The notes beneath the pieces are model-generated. The model saw only the letters and a list, made by a program, of their open reading frames with translations, had not been told where the DNA came from and made no database searches. A stretch of 64,000 bases of DNA. Origin: Fomitopsis serialis (lineage: Eukaryota > Basidiomycota > Agaricomycetes > Polyporales > Fomitopsidaceae). Positions 46,101 through 57,112 of the stretch are shown here, piece by piece. Position numbers and translations under genes: made by a program. Numbering within the stretch: the first letter of the stretch is position 1; the number at the start of each line of letters is the position of its first letter. The stretch covers positions 124,001 to 188,000 of the forward strand of contig NW_025955036.1 in NCBI RefSeq assembly GCF_022376445.1, read 5' to 3'.

Positions 46101-47492
46101 TTCACCAAAGCCGTCAGAGGAGAAAAGAAGAGACCACGTATTGTGCACCATTGAAGCTGTTCAAGTCGAAGCCTCGCTTTGGCTTGCTCTCCCAAAGCCT
46201 GAGGTTGTTCGTACACTTCGTCTCGTACCCAGGGATCATCGTGTCATACGCCATCGCCAGCACCTCCTGGCCGCCGCTCCAGACTGCCTTCATGTTGTCC
46301 AGCTTCTCTGCATGGCCATAGAAGCGCACATCGTACACGACGTCGAGGCGAGGGAGCTCCCACGGGTTGTCGTGCTCGAGCCATGGGTCGGGCGCCTCAA
46401 GTTGTGCGCCCTCGGGCGAGATGAGCTGCTGGAAGATGCCGTACTTGTAGCGCAGGCCGTAGCCCCACACCGGCAGCTCCTGGCTCGCGCTCGAATCGAG
46501 GTAGCATGCTGCGAGCCGCCCGAGGCCGCCGTTACCGAGCCCAGCGTCGCGCTCTTGCTCGAGCAGGTCCTCGAGGTTGAACCCGAGCTTGTCGATCGCC
46601 TCGTTGTAGGACTCCTTCAAACCGAGGTTCAGGAGCGCGTTGTCCAGCGTGCGGCCCATCAGGAACTCGAGCGAGAGGTAGTACGCGCGCTTCGGTTCCT
46701 TGCGCGTGTAGTGCAGTTGGGTGTCGTTCCAATTCAACTGCGGGAAGGTCAGGTAATTGTAGGAAGTAGTACCACGGTGAACTCACAATCAGGTTGTCCC
46801 GCACGGACAATGCGGCAGATTGGTACGCCCCGAGGTTATCCAGGTTGTAAGCCTGGCGCGCGAGCGACGTCTGGACGTGGTTCACCACTGACTTCGCAAT
46901 CGACGGCACGTCTGACCTCGAGCTCAGTGCGACTGAAGACCAGACAATACTCTGCCTGCACCCACCATTATCGAGCCCACGCATACTCCCCTTCCATGCT
47001 TTCTCGTCGCCCCTCGGCCATTTCTCCTTGCCCGATTCATCGGTCTCCGGCGTATATCCTATCAGCGAGTAAAGGAGACGTCAACAGCCGCATATATGCG
47101 AGTAGGAGCGACCATAGAGGTTCAGAGAGCTCGACTGGGAGTGCGCTTGCATGCTGTGAAGCTCAGCTCGTTACCCCGGCCCGAGCTGCCTGTCGTCGTT
47201 CGCGCGCAAGACAAGAACATTATGGACTCGGATTCATGTCAGACATGCATATATCCGAAGTCACGGTTAGAGACTGCGTTAAGCCTGCGTCTCGTCTGTC
47301 CGTGCAGATTACATAGATCCCCCCTTTCGCCTAAGCATGTCGCCGCAGGAGACCGAGAGACCTGCTACTCCGGCCCATCCCACCAGTTATATTCTCGGAC
47401 ACTCAGCACGGCCGCTCACCTGTCAAGGACCTGACATGCCTGCGCCTGGGGGCGGGCTTGCCGATGGCCTTCGGGTCGATCGTGGAGGTCAT
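43154..47492 (-). CDS. GPH1: glycogen phosphorylase
   Basis: This enzyme releases glucose-1-phosphate from glycogen and is a GT35 enzyme that uses pyridoxal phosphate. Exon 1 (47492-47420, [18 protein letters not shown]) is followed by 47058-46966, 46932-46787 and a long exon from 46737. The last carries [40 protein letters not shown] and [20 protein letters not shown], the last joined across an intron. Many short exons follow. [20 protein letters not shown] leads into [15 protein letters not shown], whose Lys holds the cofactor, then [17 protein letters not shown]. The protein ends [11 protein letters not shown]. The N-terminal [10 protein letters not shown] resembles the phosphorylation-site region of the yeast enzyme, so regulation by phosphorylation is plausible. 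There are at least a dozen introns, most of them in the 3' half. I did not define every junction between 43900 and 46100. Confidence 0.93.
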
Positions 47493-48596
47493 GGTTGCGG
47501 CTGCAGAGACTCAGAGCAGACGAGACCGCTCAGGCCTCAGGTCCAGGGGTGAGCGGGCGTAGAGGGTCAGACGAACATCGCAGCATTTTATACTGAAATG
47601 TAATTTGAATGATGGACAGACCTGGCCCCTGGGCCTACGGATGCAAGGCCGGAGTGCCTGCGAATCGGAGACACGAGCCCTCCCTTTCTGGAACTTGCCC
47701 GACAGCAGTCTCGATGTCTGCTGCCCCATCCAGCTCCATCCTCGCGCGTCACCGAGCAGGTCCACCGTCAAGAGACATCAGCTGGGTCGGTCGTCGGCAT
47801 TTGAGAGGTGAGGGAAGTTGCACGAGACGAGCCCCGTGCTGATTTTGTATTGAAAGCTGCCGGCGGGTGCTGGCACCTTACAGTCGGAATCATCGCAGTC
47901 GCAAGGGGCCTTCAGGGGGAATCAATCGCTCGAATTGCTCAGAAGGAGCTTACAGGACGTTGAGCGGCAGGGCGAGGTCGTGGTGTAGGAAAGAGTCGAG
48001 ACCGAAGCGTGCGCCCGCGCGGTGGCAGTCTGAGTCTGAGTCTCGACTTCTGTGGTTGGTCTCGTCCGGTCCCACTTCTTATACCCAGGCTAGGCCAGCA
48101 GCAACTCACTCGATATCAAATCTATGTCTTTTTACGCCGAATTCGAAGGGTGAGCCCCTCATAACGCTCATATTGAGTTGCGCAGGCTCACAGGACTCGG
48201 CTGCTGCAATTGGGTATACGAAGCACATATGAATCCTCAGTCTGACGGCCTGAGCCTCGACGCCGGTCACATATGCTTCAGGTTCTGGTGATGGAGCCGA
48301 CAGACTATACCAAGGCCATAAGTACGTATGTATCATTGTATGTGTCATGCCGTGTACCCTCTTTCGGTGATCCGGAGGACTCGACAGGTCTTAACTGAAT
48401 GGGTATAACGAGGTACGCTCGTAATGTTGTTCTTGAACTGAACTGCGTGGATTGACAAGAGTATGACTAGGGCTCCTACTCATTCTGATTGCGGGACCAA
48501 TGTGTTGCGACTCAAACGAAACATAGCACCTGAGTTCATGGAACATCCTGGAACCATACTACGGTTGAACGGTCGTCACCTCAGCAGTCGTCTGGT
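47493..48596. other. intergenic, upstream of glycogen phosphorylase
   Basis: 1.1 kb. No supported gene. The first part should hold the glycogen phosphorylase promoter. Short frames at 47605-47842 and 47867-48232 lack any family motif. Confidence 0.4.
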
Positions 48597-48986
48597 CTAT
48601 GTAGTCTCCGTAGGCAGACTCTCAATGCGACCTCCTTGAGTGGGGGAGGGCTGTCGCATACGTTTGGTGTGCCTGCAAGTTTTGAAAATGACAGTACCGC
48701 TTGGAAATTCAATGCACGAAGACGTTGAAGGCGTCGAAGTGTCGCCGGACTTACTTACGGCCGCTGTTTGGTCACTGATCCAGTTCGCGAGCCCACTCAG
48801 AATCAAGTGCATGCCATACCGGCGGGCATACCTCGCTAGTTCAACAAAGTCTACGCCAGTGCACCCATGACCTCGAAGCAAGTGCATCGGCCGTGATGTG
48901 ATGGGTGCTTCTGCTTTGCAAGTACGTTTCCCTTGCATCGACAACGTAACACTGAGCTCATGAGGGCAATTAGTACCCTCACTCAA
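48597..48986 (-). pseudogene. possible STAS-like fragment
   Basis: One open stretch reads CTGVDFVELARYARRYGMHL, followed by ILSGLANWISDQ. The pattern (hydrophobic strand, Gly-Val-Asp, amphipathic helix, Gly-Met-x-Leu-Ile-Leu strand) resembles a STAS domain, found at the C-terminus of SulP sulfate transporters. A GTAAGT donor follows near 48756. No transporter helices lie nearby, so at best it is a fragment of a lost gene. The resemblance is by eye only, and a chance frame cannot be excluded. Confidence 0.25.
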
Positions 48987-49536
48987 TCTTGGCGCCAGGC
49001 CCTGGATATGCTTCGAGTAAGTTAGTAATTGTACTTAGGGTTCACCATTGGTCATCTGTAACACGATTCGAATTCCACGCAGGAGGTCGCCGATAGTGCC
49101 TATAAGGTGGCAGCGACTCACAGGAATCTTGCGGCGCTCATGTATATCCTTTAGGAAGCTACTGTACATTGCGTTCTAGCGCTTGATCGTGCCGGCATGC
49201 AGAATCAAGGTGAGCGAGTGAGTCTCCCTGTCGTTTGCTCGCCCGGTCACCAGGCTCACCAAGTGCCAGTGCGCAACACACCAGTTCATTCGGCAAAGTG
49301 GCGGTTGCCCCCGGCAGCATAGGAGTACACGCTCGGCCGATGAAGGCTGCTGCAGCGCTGCTCTCTGGCGATGGCAGTGAATGCGACCCAGTAGCTACGC
49401 GGAGGCTAATGATTCATTCCGCATCAAGAATCGAGCGGAATGCCGTTGAAAGTTCACAGCTCTGCGCTGCTGATCGACATGAAATACGCGGGGGCGCAAG
49501 CGATGCACCTACGCACTTTGTTCCCCGACCGTGAAG
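48987..49536. other. intergenic, upstream of the first DUF6534-type gene
   Basis: 550 bases with no recognised gene; one open frame at 49235-49534 on the plus strand has no family features. It probably includes the promoter of the gene at 49537. Confidence 0.4.
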
Positions 49537-51118
49537 ATGGCCAACTCTACGTCCATTGAAGAACTGTGAGCTGTCATTCCCTGGTGCCTCACCTCGATAT
49601 TCATCCGGTTTCTCAGTGCTGCACCAGATGTTCGTTTATTGGTTGCCCTCCGTGCCTGTAAATGGACTTACTGGTCGCTGACATGACTACTAGCTTCTCA
49701 GCTACCTACTTCATTGGGCGTTGCAGGGCGTGCTTGCGGTGCAAGTCTGTGAGTCAGGCTACCGTAGTAACCTCTATGACATTGATTGAGCTCACCACGC
49801 ATTCTCATATAGTTTTCTATCATACCAACTTCCCTAAAGATCCCCTACGGCTGAAACTCATCGGTGCGCAATAATCTCTATCTCACCGTACCTCCAATTA
49901 TAGTATCAACAGTATATGGGATATTCATTTTCGAATGGATCACCTTCGGACTCATTACGGCGGACGCCTTCGTCACGTTCGTTCACAACGCAAACAAAGG
50001 TGTCGACAAGTATTACGCCATCGGCAATCAATGGTTTGTCGTGCCCATCTTGGGTCCGCTCGGCTTACCGTGGTGCAGTGCTTTTTTGCATGGCGCATCT
50101 ACGTGCTCTCGAGATGTGGATCCTAGCTGGCACATAGTCCTCGTCAGTACCACGCTTTTATGATCTCCATAAGCAACATTCTAACGGGACGTCTGATATA
50201 CGACCAGCTCTGTGTTATACAGATCATGAGCGGGATCGTCATGGGGTAAAGGTACATCCTCCACTCTGTTTCAACAGCTGATCTTACATTCACTCGTTCG
50301 CCCCCTCAGCTGAGAGAAGCACATACGATTGATGGGGTGCTCTCAACAAAATCTGGCGTAATCACCATAATCGTAAGGTCTTCCAGCAACGAGCTATGCA
50401 TTCTCACCTACCAGAACTGCAGCTCCTCGGAGCGACTACCCTGTTGGTCGATGTCATCACTGCCCTTTCGATGACCATTTTGGTGCGTGCAGTTGAACTT
50501 GGTATATTACATTACTGATCATCCTTCCTCGACAACAGCTACTCAGGCAGAAGATGGTGTTGAGAAGGACGACTGTGATGATCAACAGGATCGTTCTCCT
50601 GACTATAGAGACAGGAGCCTTGACAGGTACGTGACTTCTTCCCTGATTGCTCATTAGAGATCGCTAACTTACACAACCCGTGTAGCGAGCGTCGCGATCT
50701 TGGGGGGAATACTAGCTCTGACATTCCCTGTAAGTCGACGTAGACGAGGTAGTCGGCTCCTTATCTAAATGGCGCCTTTCTAGAAAGGAACGTACTATAT
50801 TCCAGCGTGAGTGATACTATTGTTGCCGAGTGAACTCAATTAATGACCCCGACTCAGCGTATACAACCAATCCAAATTGTGGGTATCATCCTTGATTTCA
50901 CACATGCGTCTTGGACTTAGTTGGCACTGGGCAGATACGCCATCACGCTCCTCGCTCACCTTCTCAATCGCATTCATCTTCGTCGGATACCGAGCCTCGA
51001 CGTGGATGATATATCAATCCCCTGGATTTCGCCGCGCAGGGAACAGCAACGCAAGACGTCGAGCCATCTCCAGAGCAAGTCAAGACGGTCAAGCCTGCAG
51101 CTACGGAGACCTTCATGA
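49537..51118 (+). pseudogene. DUF6534-type seven-helix membrane protein, copy 1, with frame breaks
   Basis: The family is an uncharacterised multi-helix membrane group abundant in Agaricomycetes. Exon pieces in order: MANSTSIEEL; LLSYLLHWALQGVLAVQV; YHTNFPKDPLRLKL; VSTVYGIFIFEWITFGLITA and on through KGVDKYYAIGNQWFVVPIL; VQCFFAWRIYVLSR; LGATTLLVDVITALSMTIL; RRTTVMINRIVLLTIETGAL; ILGGILALTFPKGTYYIPA; YNQSKL joined to YAITLLAHLLNRI; and a Ser/Arg tail. The C-terminal YAxxLLAxLLNR motif is the family hallmark. In the fourth piece three bases seem missing relative to copy 2 (near 50063, 50112 and 50134), giving a TAG at 50124-50126 in the working frame. It is either a pseudogene or a consensus error, since the exons on each side are clean. 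Confidence 0.65.
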
Positions 51119-52221
51119 CATGATCTCGGTTCTGCGGCATGGACATATGGGTGCACGTTCTCTTAGGAGTGCGGGCTTCTGGTTTGGTTGTGCTTTGTAT
51201 CCTCGCGTGTCTGTCTGACCGACATGATGTCTCAACGATGTCTGGCGATATTCAGTACCAGTCGTTACTACACGTCCCAAGACTAATTATCAGTCGTGTC
51301 GACCTCCCCAGTGCAGGTGCATCTCCAGGAGCTCGACCATACAGCGACGACGGTAGCGAGTAGACACCGAGAGCGTTTTACTGTTTTTTTTCTGACACCC
51401 CTCCGCGCATTACGTGACCCAGTGGAGATCCGGAGGAGCTAAAGTTGCGGTACGAGTCTTTATTCCTCCGCAAAGATTGTTAGTGAAGCGTTCTCATTGC
51501 ATTTGGGGCTTCCACACCAGGTTATAGGGTTGCGCACGACACGGCAATGTGATCTCGTGCTTTCACTGGCAGAACTCACGCTAACGTCCTACTGTGTTTG
51601 TCAATCACGCGCAGACTTGCTGGCATGAGTTCGGAGGTTCTGTTTGGGATTTACTACTACGACTTCAAAGACACAGCATACAGTGCTTGCATCACGATCA
51701 GATAGCTATAGGCAAGGTATGTAGATGGTAGAAAGGACTCCTTTCTAGCTATTTGCATGACATTAGACACCCTTAGATCAGGAAAGGTGTCTGGGTCATG
51801 GCACCTACAGGCCCCACTGGCGCCTTACACAGCATGCTGAAGGAAATCCCCTTTCACGTAAGTACTACTATTTGGGTTCGTAGGAACGGTACTCCTTCCA
51901 ATAAATCTGTGCGTGCACGCACATCGGTGCTCCAATACCCCATGTCCGAAATGCTGTGCGGCCAATGTCCGTGACAGAGGCCCATATTAGCGCTTGAGCT
52001 CAAGCGAAGCCTCAGTGTCGGTTTCAAGGTCTGTCAGTATGGCACCCCTGGGGGTCTATAATTATGCAGATCGCAGTGGTGCGCGGTACGCGCTGTATAG
52101 CTTACTGTCACAGTGATTTGATAGATGCATGCCATGCTGCGCCCTATTAATACAGCCATAGAACTACCAGCCCAGTAGGACGTCCCACAAACCCCTCTAT
52201 GCATCCGACACGTCGATAAGC
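51119..52221. other. intergenic between the two DUF6534-type genes; one orphan exon-like segment
   Basis: 1.1 kb. At 51798 an ATG opens MAPTGPTGALHSMLKEIPFH and runs straight into a GTAAGT donor, which looks like a first exon, but I find no acceptor with a recognisable continuation. It may be the remains of a third family copy. Nothing else was recognised. Confidence 0.35.
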
Positions 52222-53730
52222 ATGGGTTCAAGCTCAATGAGTTTTGACGAGCGGTGAGTTTTAATATCTATGGCGATTGGACCTAACCGGCTGATATCAA
52301 CCATGTCCTTCTTAGAGCCTTCCCTGCGGTCGGTGTAATTTTCAAAACGTAGGCATAGATAGCTAACAATGTGCATCCAGTTGCTTAGCTACCTGCTGCA
52401 CTGGGCGCTGCAGGGCGTGCTGACCGTTCAAGTTTGTAGGTTTTCCTGATTGAAAGGAGACAATCTTCATCAGCTCATTGGTTCGTACTATTTTTGTCAG
52501 ACTTTTATTACCTCAATTTTCCTCAAGATCCTCTACGGTTTAAATGCCTTGGTGAGCGCGCCAGAATATGTTTCGTAGGATCGTCGTGGCCTCATCCTCA
52601 CGATAGTCTACTTGTCTTCATCCTCGAATGGGTCGACTGGGGGCTCGTCACCGAGGATGCTTTCGTCACATTCGTGTTCGGAGCGAGCAAGGGTGTGGGC
52701 GAGTACTATACCTCCGACGCGGACACGGTCGCATTGCCGATCATGGCCTCTCTAGTCTCGAGCATCGTGCAATGTTTCTTTGCGTGGCGCATCTACACAC
52801 TCTCAAAAAGGAGCATCCTCACAGGCATCATTGTTGTGGTGAGTACGAATGATGGTCCTCGCCGGTTGTCTCGATATTAATGGCGAATACTCTGTCTCAT
52901 GCCAGCTGTGTGTTATCCAATCCAGCTTCGGATTTGCAACGAGTGCAAAAGTGCGAGGCCCCTTTGATGCATCCGACATGCCTTCACGCTCAACGACTGA
53001 ATATAGTTGGTGCACACGCCCTCAGTTGGAGACGTTCTGGCGTCAACCTCGGGGCGTGCTATCATGTTGTGCGTTTTTGCATGTCGCACCTCGACGGCCT
53101 TCATGACCTTCTTTGCAGATCTGGATTGGCGGAACAGTTTTGGTCGACGTGATCATTGCTATCGCAATGACTCTGCTGGTTCGTGACGGGTCTAATCCTG
53201 TAGTGCGAGCATCCGAGTAATTTTTTCTCGTAGATGTTGAAGATGAGAACATCATTCGCCCATTCAAATCGCATTATCAACAAGCTCATCCGTTTTACCT
53301 TAGAGACGGGAGCTCTGACTGGTGGGTTCTCCTATTTATTCACTGTACCTTCTCCTCTTATCTTAATCATATTCGACTTCGTGGATATGCAGCAGGCAAC
53401 TCGATCATTGGAGTGATATTGGCTCTGGCGTTTCCGGTGAGTCAAATAACCTACTGACACCGTGGTACTACCCGCCGACTATTACAATGTCAGAACCAAT
53501 CGTACTATATGCCAGCGTGAGTAACACGATCCAGTCCCTGTCTCATGTCGTCGCTGATCATGTTGAATAGGATGTACAACGGTGCTAAGCTGTAAGTCGA
53601 CATGTTCTCCAACCCGAAGCCACTCTAATCGGCAAGCCGCAGCTATGCCATCAGCCTAGTCGCTCACCTCCTAAGCCGCGCATACTTGTCCGGCCTGCGT
53701 CGACGGTTAATCACAACGACCATATATTGA
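52222..53730 (+). CDS. DUF6534-type seven-helix membrane protein, copy 2
   Basis: Tandem copy of the gene at 49537, in the same order: MGSSSMSFDER; LLSYLLHWALQGVLTVQV; YFYYLNFPQDPLRFKCL; LLVFILEWVDWGLVTEDAFV; VALPIMASLVSSIVQCFFAW and the following RIYTLSKRSILTGIIVV; IWIGGTVLVDVIIAIAMTLL; NKLIRFTLETGALT; NSIIGVILALAFP; SYYMPA; MYNGAKL; YAISLVAHLLSRAYL. The protein ends at TGA 53728-53730. The frame is kept if intron 3 ends at the GTAG near 52580, not at the later ATAG; this adds a SSWPHPHDSL stretch absent in copy 1. The middle part around 52905-53120 is poorly resolved and may hide another intron. The family call rests on the helix order and the C-terminal YAISLVAHLLSR motif. Function unknown. 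Confidence 0.65.
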
Positions 53731-54528
53731 CCTCCATGACGTCCGCGCACACGTCGACCCCTACGCGAGATATCGAGATGTCCTCCCTAAATTACAAGGT
53801 CCCGACATTGGCTGGGACTATGGCATCGGATTGAAGGCCAGTGAGCCGACAGCGACGTAATAAAGGGCTTGTTCTTGTAGGCTTCATGGACGCAAGGGCA
53901 ACATATCAGCTATACAACGTGTAGTAACTCCAAGTGCTTTGTCTGAATTTGTCGATGCATATACTGTTCTGCGGCTCAAGTGAAAAGATCAAACAAGACC
54001 AACATCGATATCCATGTACTTGAACAAGCCGTAATCTCCTTTGCATAACACCGGAGAGACATGAGCGCACAGTTGTAGAAAGGGACTCAGCGTGTCTCAA
54101 GGCTAGGTAGATGACTTCGGAGTATTGAGCGGCCTACAATATACTCAGTTCTTCCTCCTGCTTTGAGAAGACCCACTCGCGTGCGCAACTCCCTATACCC
54201 CGTCCACTAGAGTCCACGTAGCATAAGTATTAGAAGCAAGATTGTCCGGCAATGAGGCAGGAATTTCAGGTTCGCCTAGGGAGGATTGAAAACCACCACA
54301 TATCGTCAAATGATCGGGTCTGGAGTGAGCTGTGCCCTTTCAGCAGACCGTTCCGAGCACTGATCGTGATTCCTCAACGGCAACGCCATCGAGTGAACAT
54401 AGAGATCGAATACGTACACTAACTGATACATGGCTCTACGGTCAAGATCGGTATGTAAGGACGACAGCGGTGGAATTTGTGCGGGCGGATTACAACATGC
54501 AGTCGTGGGGGCAAGAGGCCGACGGACC
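53731..54528. other. intergenic, 3' of DUF6534 copy 2 and of SRP9
   Basis: 0.8 kb between convergent genes. No family motif in any frame. No RNA gene was recognised. Confidence 0.4.
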
Positions 54529-55006
54529 CTACTTCTTCTTTTTTGGCTTCTTCTTCTTGACCCCTCCAGAGGAAATACCAGAGGCCCCCTGTACCGGCGT
54601 TGCAGCTCGGTCCTGCTCAGCAGTATGCTGTATGTCGAGCTGCGGAGGCCCCGGCTTTGGCTTCGCTTGTCGATTCGTCATCTTCTGCATTAGCGAGAGG
54701 TTGAGGGCCTCAAATCGGTTGAGAAAGACGGAAGAAGTCGTCTTGAATTTGAGACACTGAGCGCACATGGAGCTGATGAGCCTGCAGTCCACACAGATCG
54801 ATGTGTTACTCACTGTCGTGTTGTCCGTAATCTTCAGCACTAGTTTCCCGTCTGCCGCCCTCCATTTCACGCAATATCGTGCCTGCAGTCCTACAGTCGG
54901 TCACGTAGACAGCTACTAAGCCACAACTACTCACAGTGTTTGGAGATTTCTCATAGAGGGCCTCCGCCGCCTCCTGATACTCCTGCCAGGACGAGATGTA
55001 GACCAT
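54529..55006 (-). CDS. SRP9: signal recognition particle 9 kDa subunit
   Basis: SRP9 pairs with SRP14 on the Alu part of the signal recognition particle RNA and slows translation while ribosomes are brought to the ER. Three exons (55006-54935, 54882-54814, 54756-54529) give 122 residues. The core is unmistakable: MVYISSWQEYQEAAEALYEK, then ARYCVKWRAADGKLVLKITD, then CLKFKTTSSVFLNRFEALNL and SLMQKMTNRQ. The SRP9 fold ends near residue 88. A Pro/Gln-rich stretch and a Lys-rich end (GGVKKKKPKKKK) follow, an extension animal SRP9 lacks and probably an RNA-binding tail. The start at 55006 is set by the conserved MVYI; an upstream in-frame ATG at 55069 is less likely. It shares a 229-bp divergent promoter with the carrier gene. 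Confidence 0.93.
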
Positions 55007-55235
55007 GGCAGCATGGAGGCGCGGGCGTGCAAACTCAAGGTGTGGGCGCCAAAGTAACACGCTAGTCACATGATACCCCGCGCTAACCCCGCATTAATCG
55101 AAGCGCCGGAGCACACCACTGGAGTCGTCCACAAACCGCCCGCGAAGCGTAGGGACAGTCCTGTATTTATTACCTTCTTACCAGCAACCATCCAGAGCTC
55201 GCGAGGAAAAGTCGTCAACATTCTGCACGAAAAGG

Positions 55236-56852
55236 ATGGCTGCTCCACAGAAGAAACGTGCGTACCGGTAGCTTGCGCAGTTATGTCTCGGCGGAGTTGC
55301 TCAAGGCGTATCGCAGCCCTCCCCTTCGTCGCCAACTTCACGGCAGGAGCTATTGCTGGTATCTCAGAAATCCTCACTTTTTACCCTCTCGGTGAGTCTC
55401 AGGCATGTAATCGTGGTCAACAATCAACTCATACTCCGCAGATGTCGTGAGTTACTCGCGCTTGGGTAGCAGATCCACTTCATGAGCTCGCAACCCCGAG
55501 AACTAGGTGAAAACGCGTATGCAACTGGAGACGGGCAAGTCGCAACATGGTCTCGTCGGTAGCTTCCGTGCCATTATTCGGGAAGAAGGGTGCGCAGCAA
55601 TACTGATCACACGAAGTGCATTCTCTCACATAGTATATTCTCCACAGATTTGGGAAACTTTACAGAGGTACGAGCTATACCTGGAGTCTCACCTGCCAGT
55701 GCCTCACTCTACGTTTCAAGGTCTCGTTCCCCCTTTGTTGCTCGAGGCACCAAAGCGTGCGACGAAGTTGTAAGTAGACTTTCGCCCTACGTCATAGCCC
55801 ACCCACGCTCATCTTGCTTTACTTCTCTAGCGCTGCAAATGGTTTCTGGGGCAAGACGTACCTCAAGCTCACGGGCGAGGCGAAGATGAACCAATCGTTG
55901 TCTATCCTCACTGGCTGCACCGCAGGTGCGACGGAGAGTTTCGTCGTCGTCCCGTTCGAACTCGTCAAAATCAAGTGCGCTTGTATTGTCGCGGATCCTG
56001 TTTTGGCATCGTGCTCATCGAAGATGTAGGCTTCAAGACAAACTTAGCACGTACTCGGGTCCGATGGACGTCGTGAGAAAGGTCATCCAAAAGGAAGGTG
56101 TGCTGGGGATGTACTCGGGCATGGAGGCGACGTTCTGGAGGTGAGTTGCGAGATCAGGACCGACTTCACCGGAGAGTAGCAACCGTGTTATGTTTCCAGG
56201 CATTTGTGGTGGAACGGCGGCTATTTTGGATGCATTTTCCAAGTACGCGCATTGCTCCCTAAGCCAGAAGTGAGTGCGCTCTACCTATAGAGGTCGCATG
56301 CCATCCTCACACCCTCTACTTAAGAGCCCTAAGGCTCATCTCATGAGCGACCTGATTGCGGGCTCTGTTGGTGGTTTGTCGGACCGCAATAAACACTCCG
56401 TGAGCAGACTACTTGCGTGATCGAATATATGGGTGCTAATGTTGCTGCTGTCTAGCTTCGATGTGAGCATGGTTTGAATCAATAAACATCCCCCTCGCTC
56501 AATCATTCATCAGGTTGTCAAATCTCGTATCCAAGGCGCGACTCGGGTCCCTGGCGTGGCCCCCAAGTATAACTGGACATACCCTGCGTGCGTGCTCACG
56601 TCGACTCTGTGACATGCATTGTTGTCCTGATCGACACGTAGCCTTGTGACCATCATGCGAGAAGAGGGACCAGCGGCGCTGTACAAGGTTTCGTCCCGAA
56701 GGTGCTTCGGTTGGCGCCAGGCGGTGGTGTCCTCCTGCTCGTGGTCGAGGTAACGCTAGGATTATTCCGACAGAGTAAGTCGTCGATTGATTTGGTACTT
56801 ATTGAGTAACACACTCACGAATCCGACAGTGCTTGGCCCGCCGTACATCTGA
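55236..56852 (+). CDS. mitochondrial 2-oxodicarboxylate carrier, with three one-base shifts near the 3' end
   Basis: An inner-membrane carrier of the Odc1/Odc2 kind, exchanging 2-oxoadipate and 2-oxoglutarate. Three carrier repeats are seen. Repeat 1: LPFVANFTAGAIAGISEILT, then PLDVVKTRMQLETG built from three exons, one only 5 nt long (55442-55446). LYRG is joined to LVPPLLLEAPKRATKF, the Odc-specific motif. Repeat 2: TESFVVVPFELVKIKLQ and VIQKEGVLGMYSGMEATFWR, then WWNGGYFGCIFQVRALLP. Repeat 3: SDLIAGSVGG, NTPFDVVKSRIQG with a 7-nt exon (56456-56462), and REEGPAALYKG. Exon 1 is 55236-55257. Relative to the family two bases are missing near 56375-56382 and one in AAGGTTTCG near 56688; together they restore frame, and the end reads MLGPPYI. 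It is either a consensus error or a recent pseudogene; the rest is well preserved. Confidence 0.8.
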
Positions 56853-57112
56853 GTACGACAGTGACAAGACGCAATACGAACTCATCGGGCCGTCCGGCTC
56901 CTACTTGCATACTTCCATACCATGTAGATGTGCTGCTACGATACCTGCGTGGTATAGAGTGCTGTAATTCTCCGCTGATTCATTTTATATCTCAACAGTG
57001 TGTTCGAAAGCAACACGAAGGGCGTGCCACAGCACGATTTGTTTGGAGGATTTGCTTGACATCTATTCCATACATCTACATCACTTTCGTCTTTCCCTCC
57101 TATGCGCCACGT
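56853..57112. other. convergent 3' ends of carrier and adenylosuccinate lyase genes
   Basis: 260 bases between stop codons on opposite strands. T-rich near both ends, as expected of two untranslated regions. No gene was seen. Confidence 0.5.

Noticed and set aside
46021..47316. 431-residue plus-strand frame opposite glycogen phosphorylase
   Set aside because: It is a mirror of conserved phosphorylase exons ([14 protein letters not shown] region) and crosses their introns.
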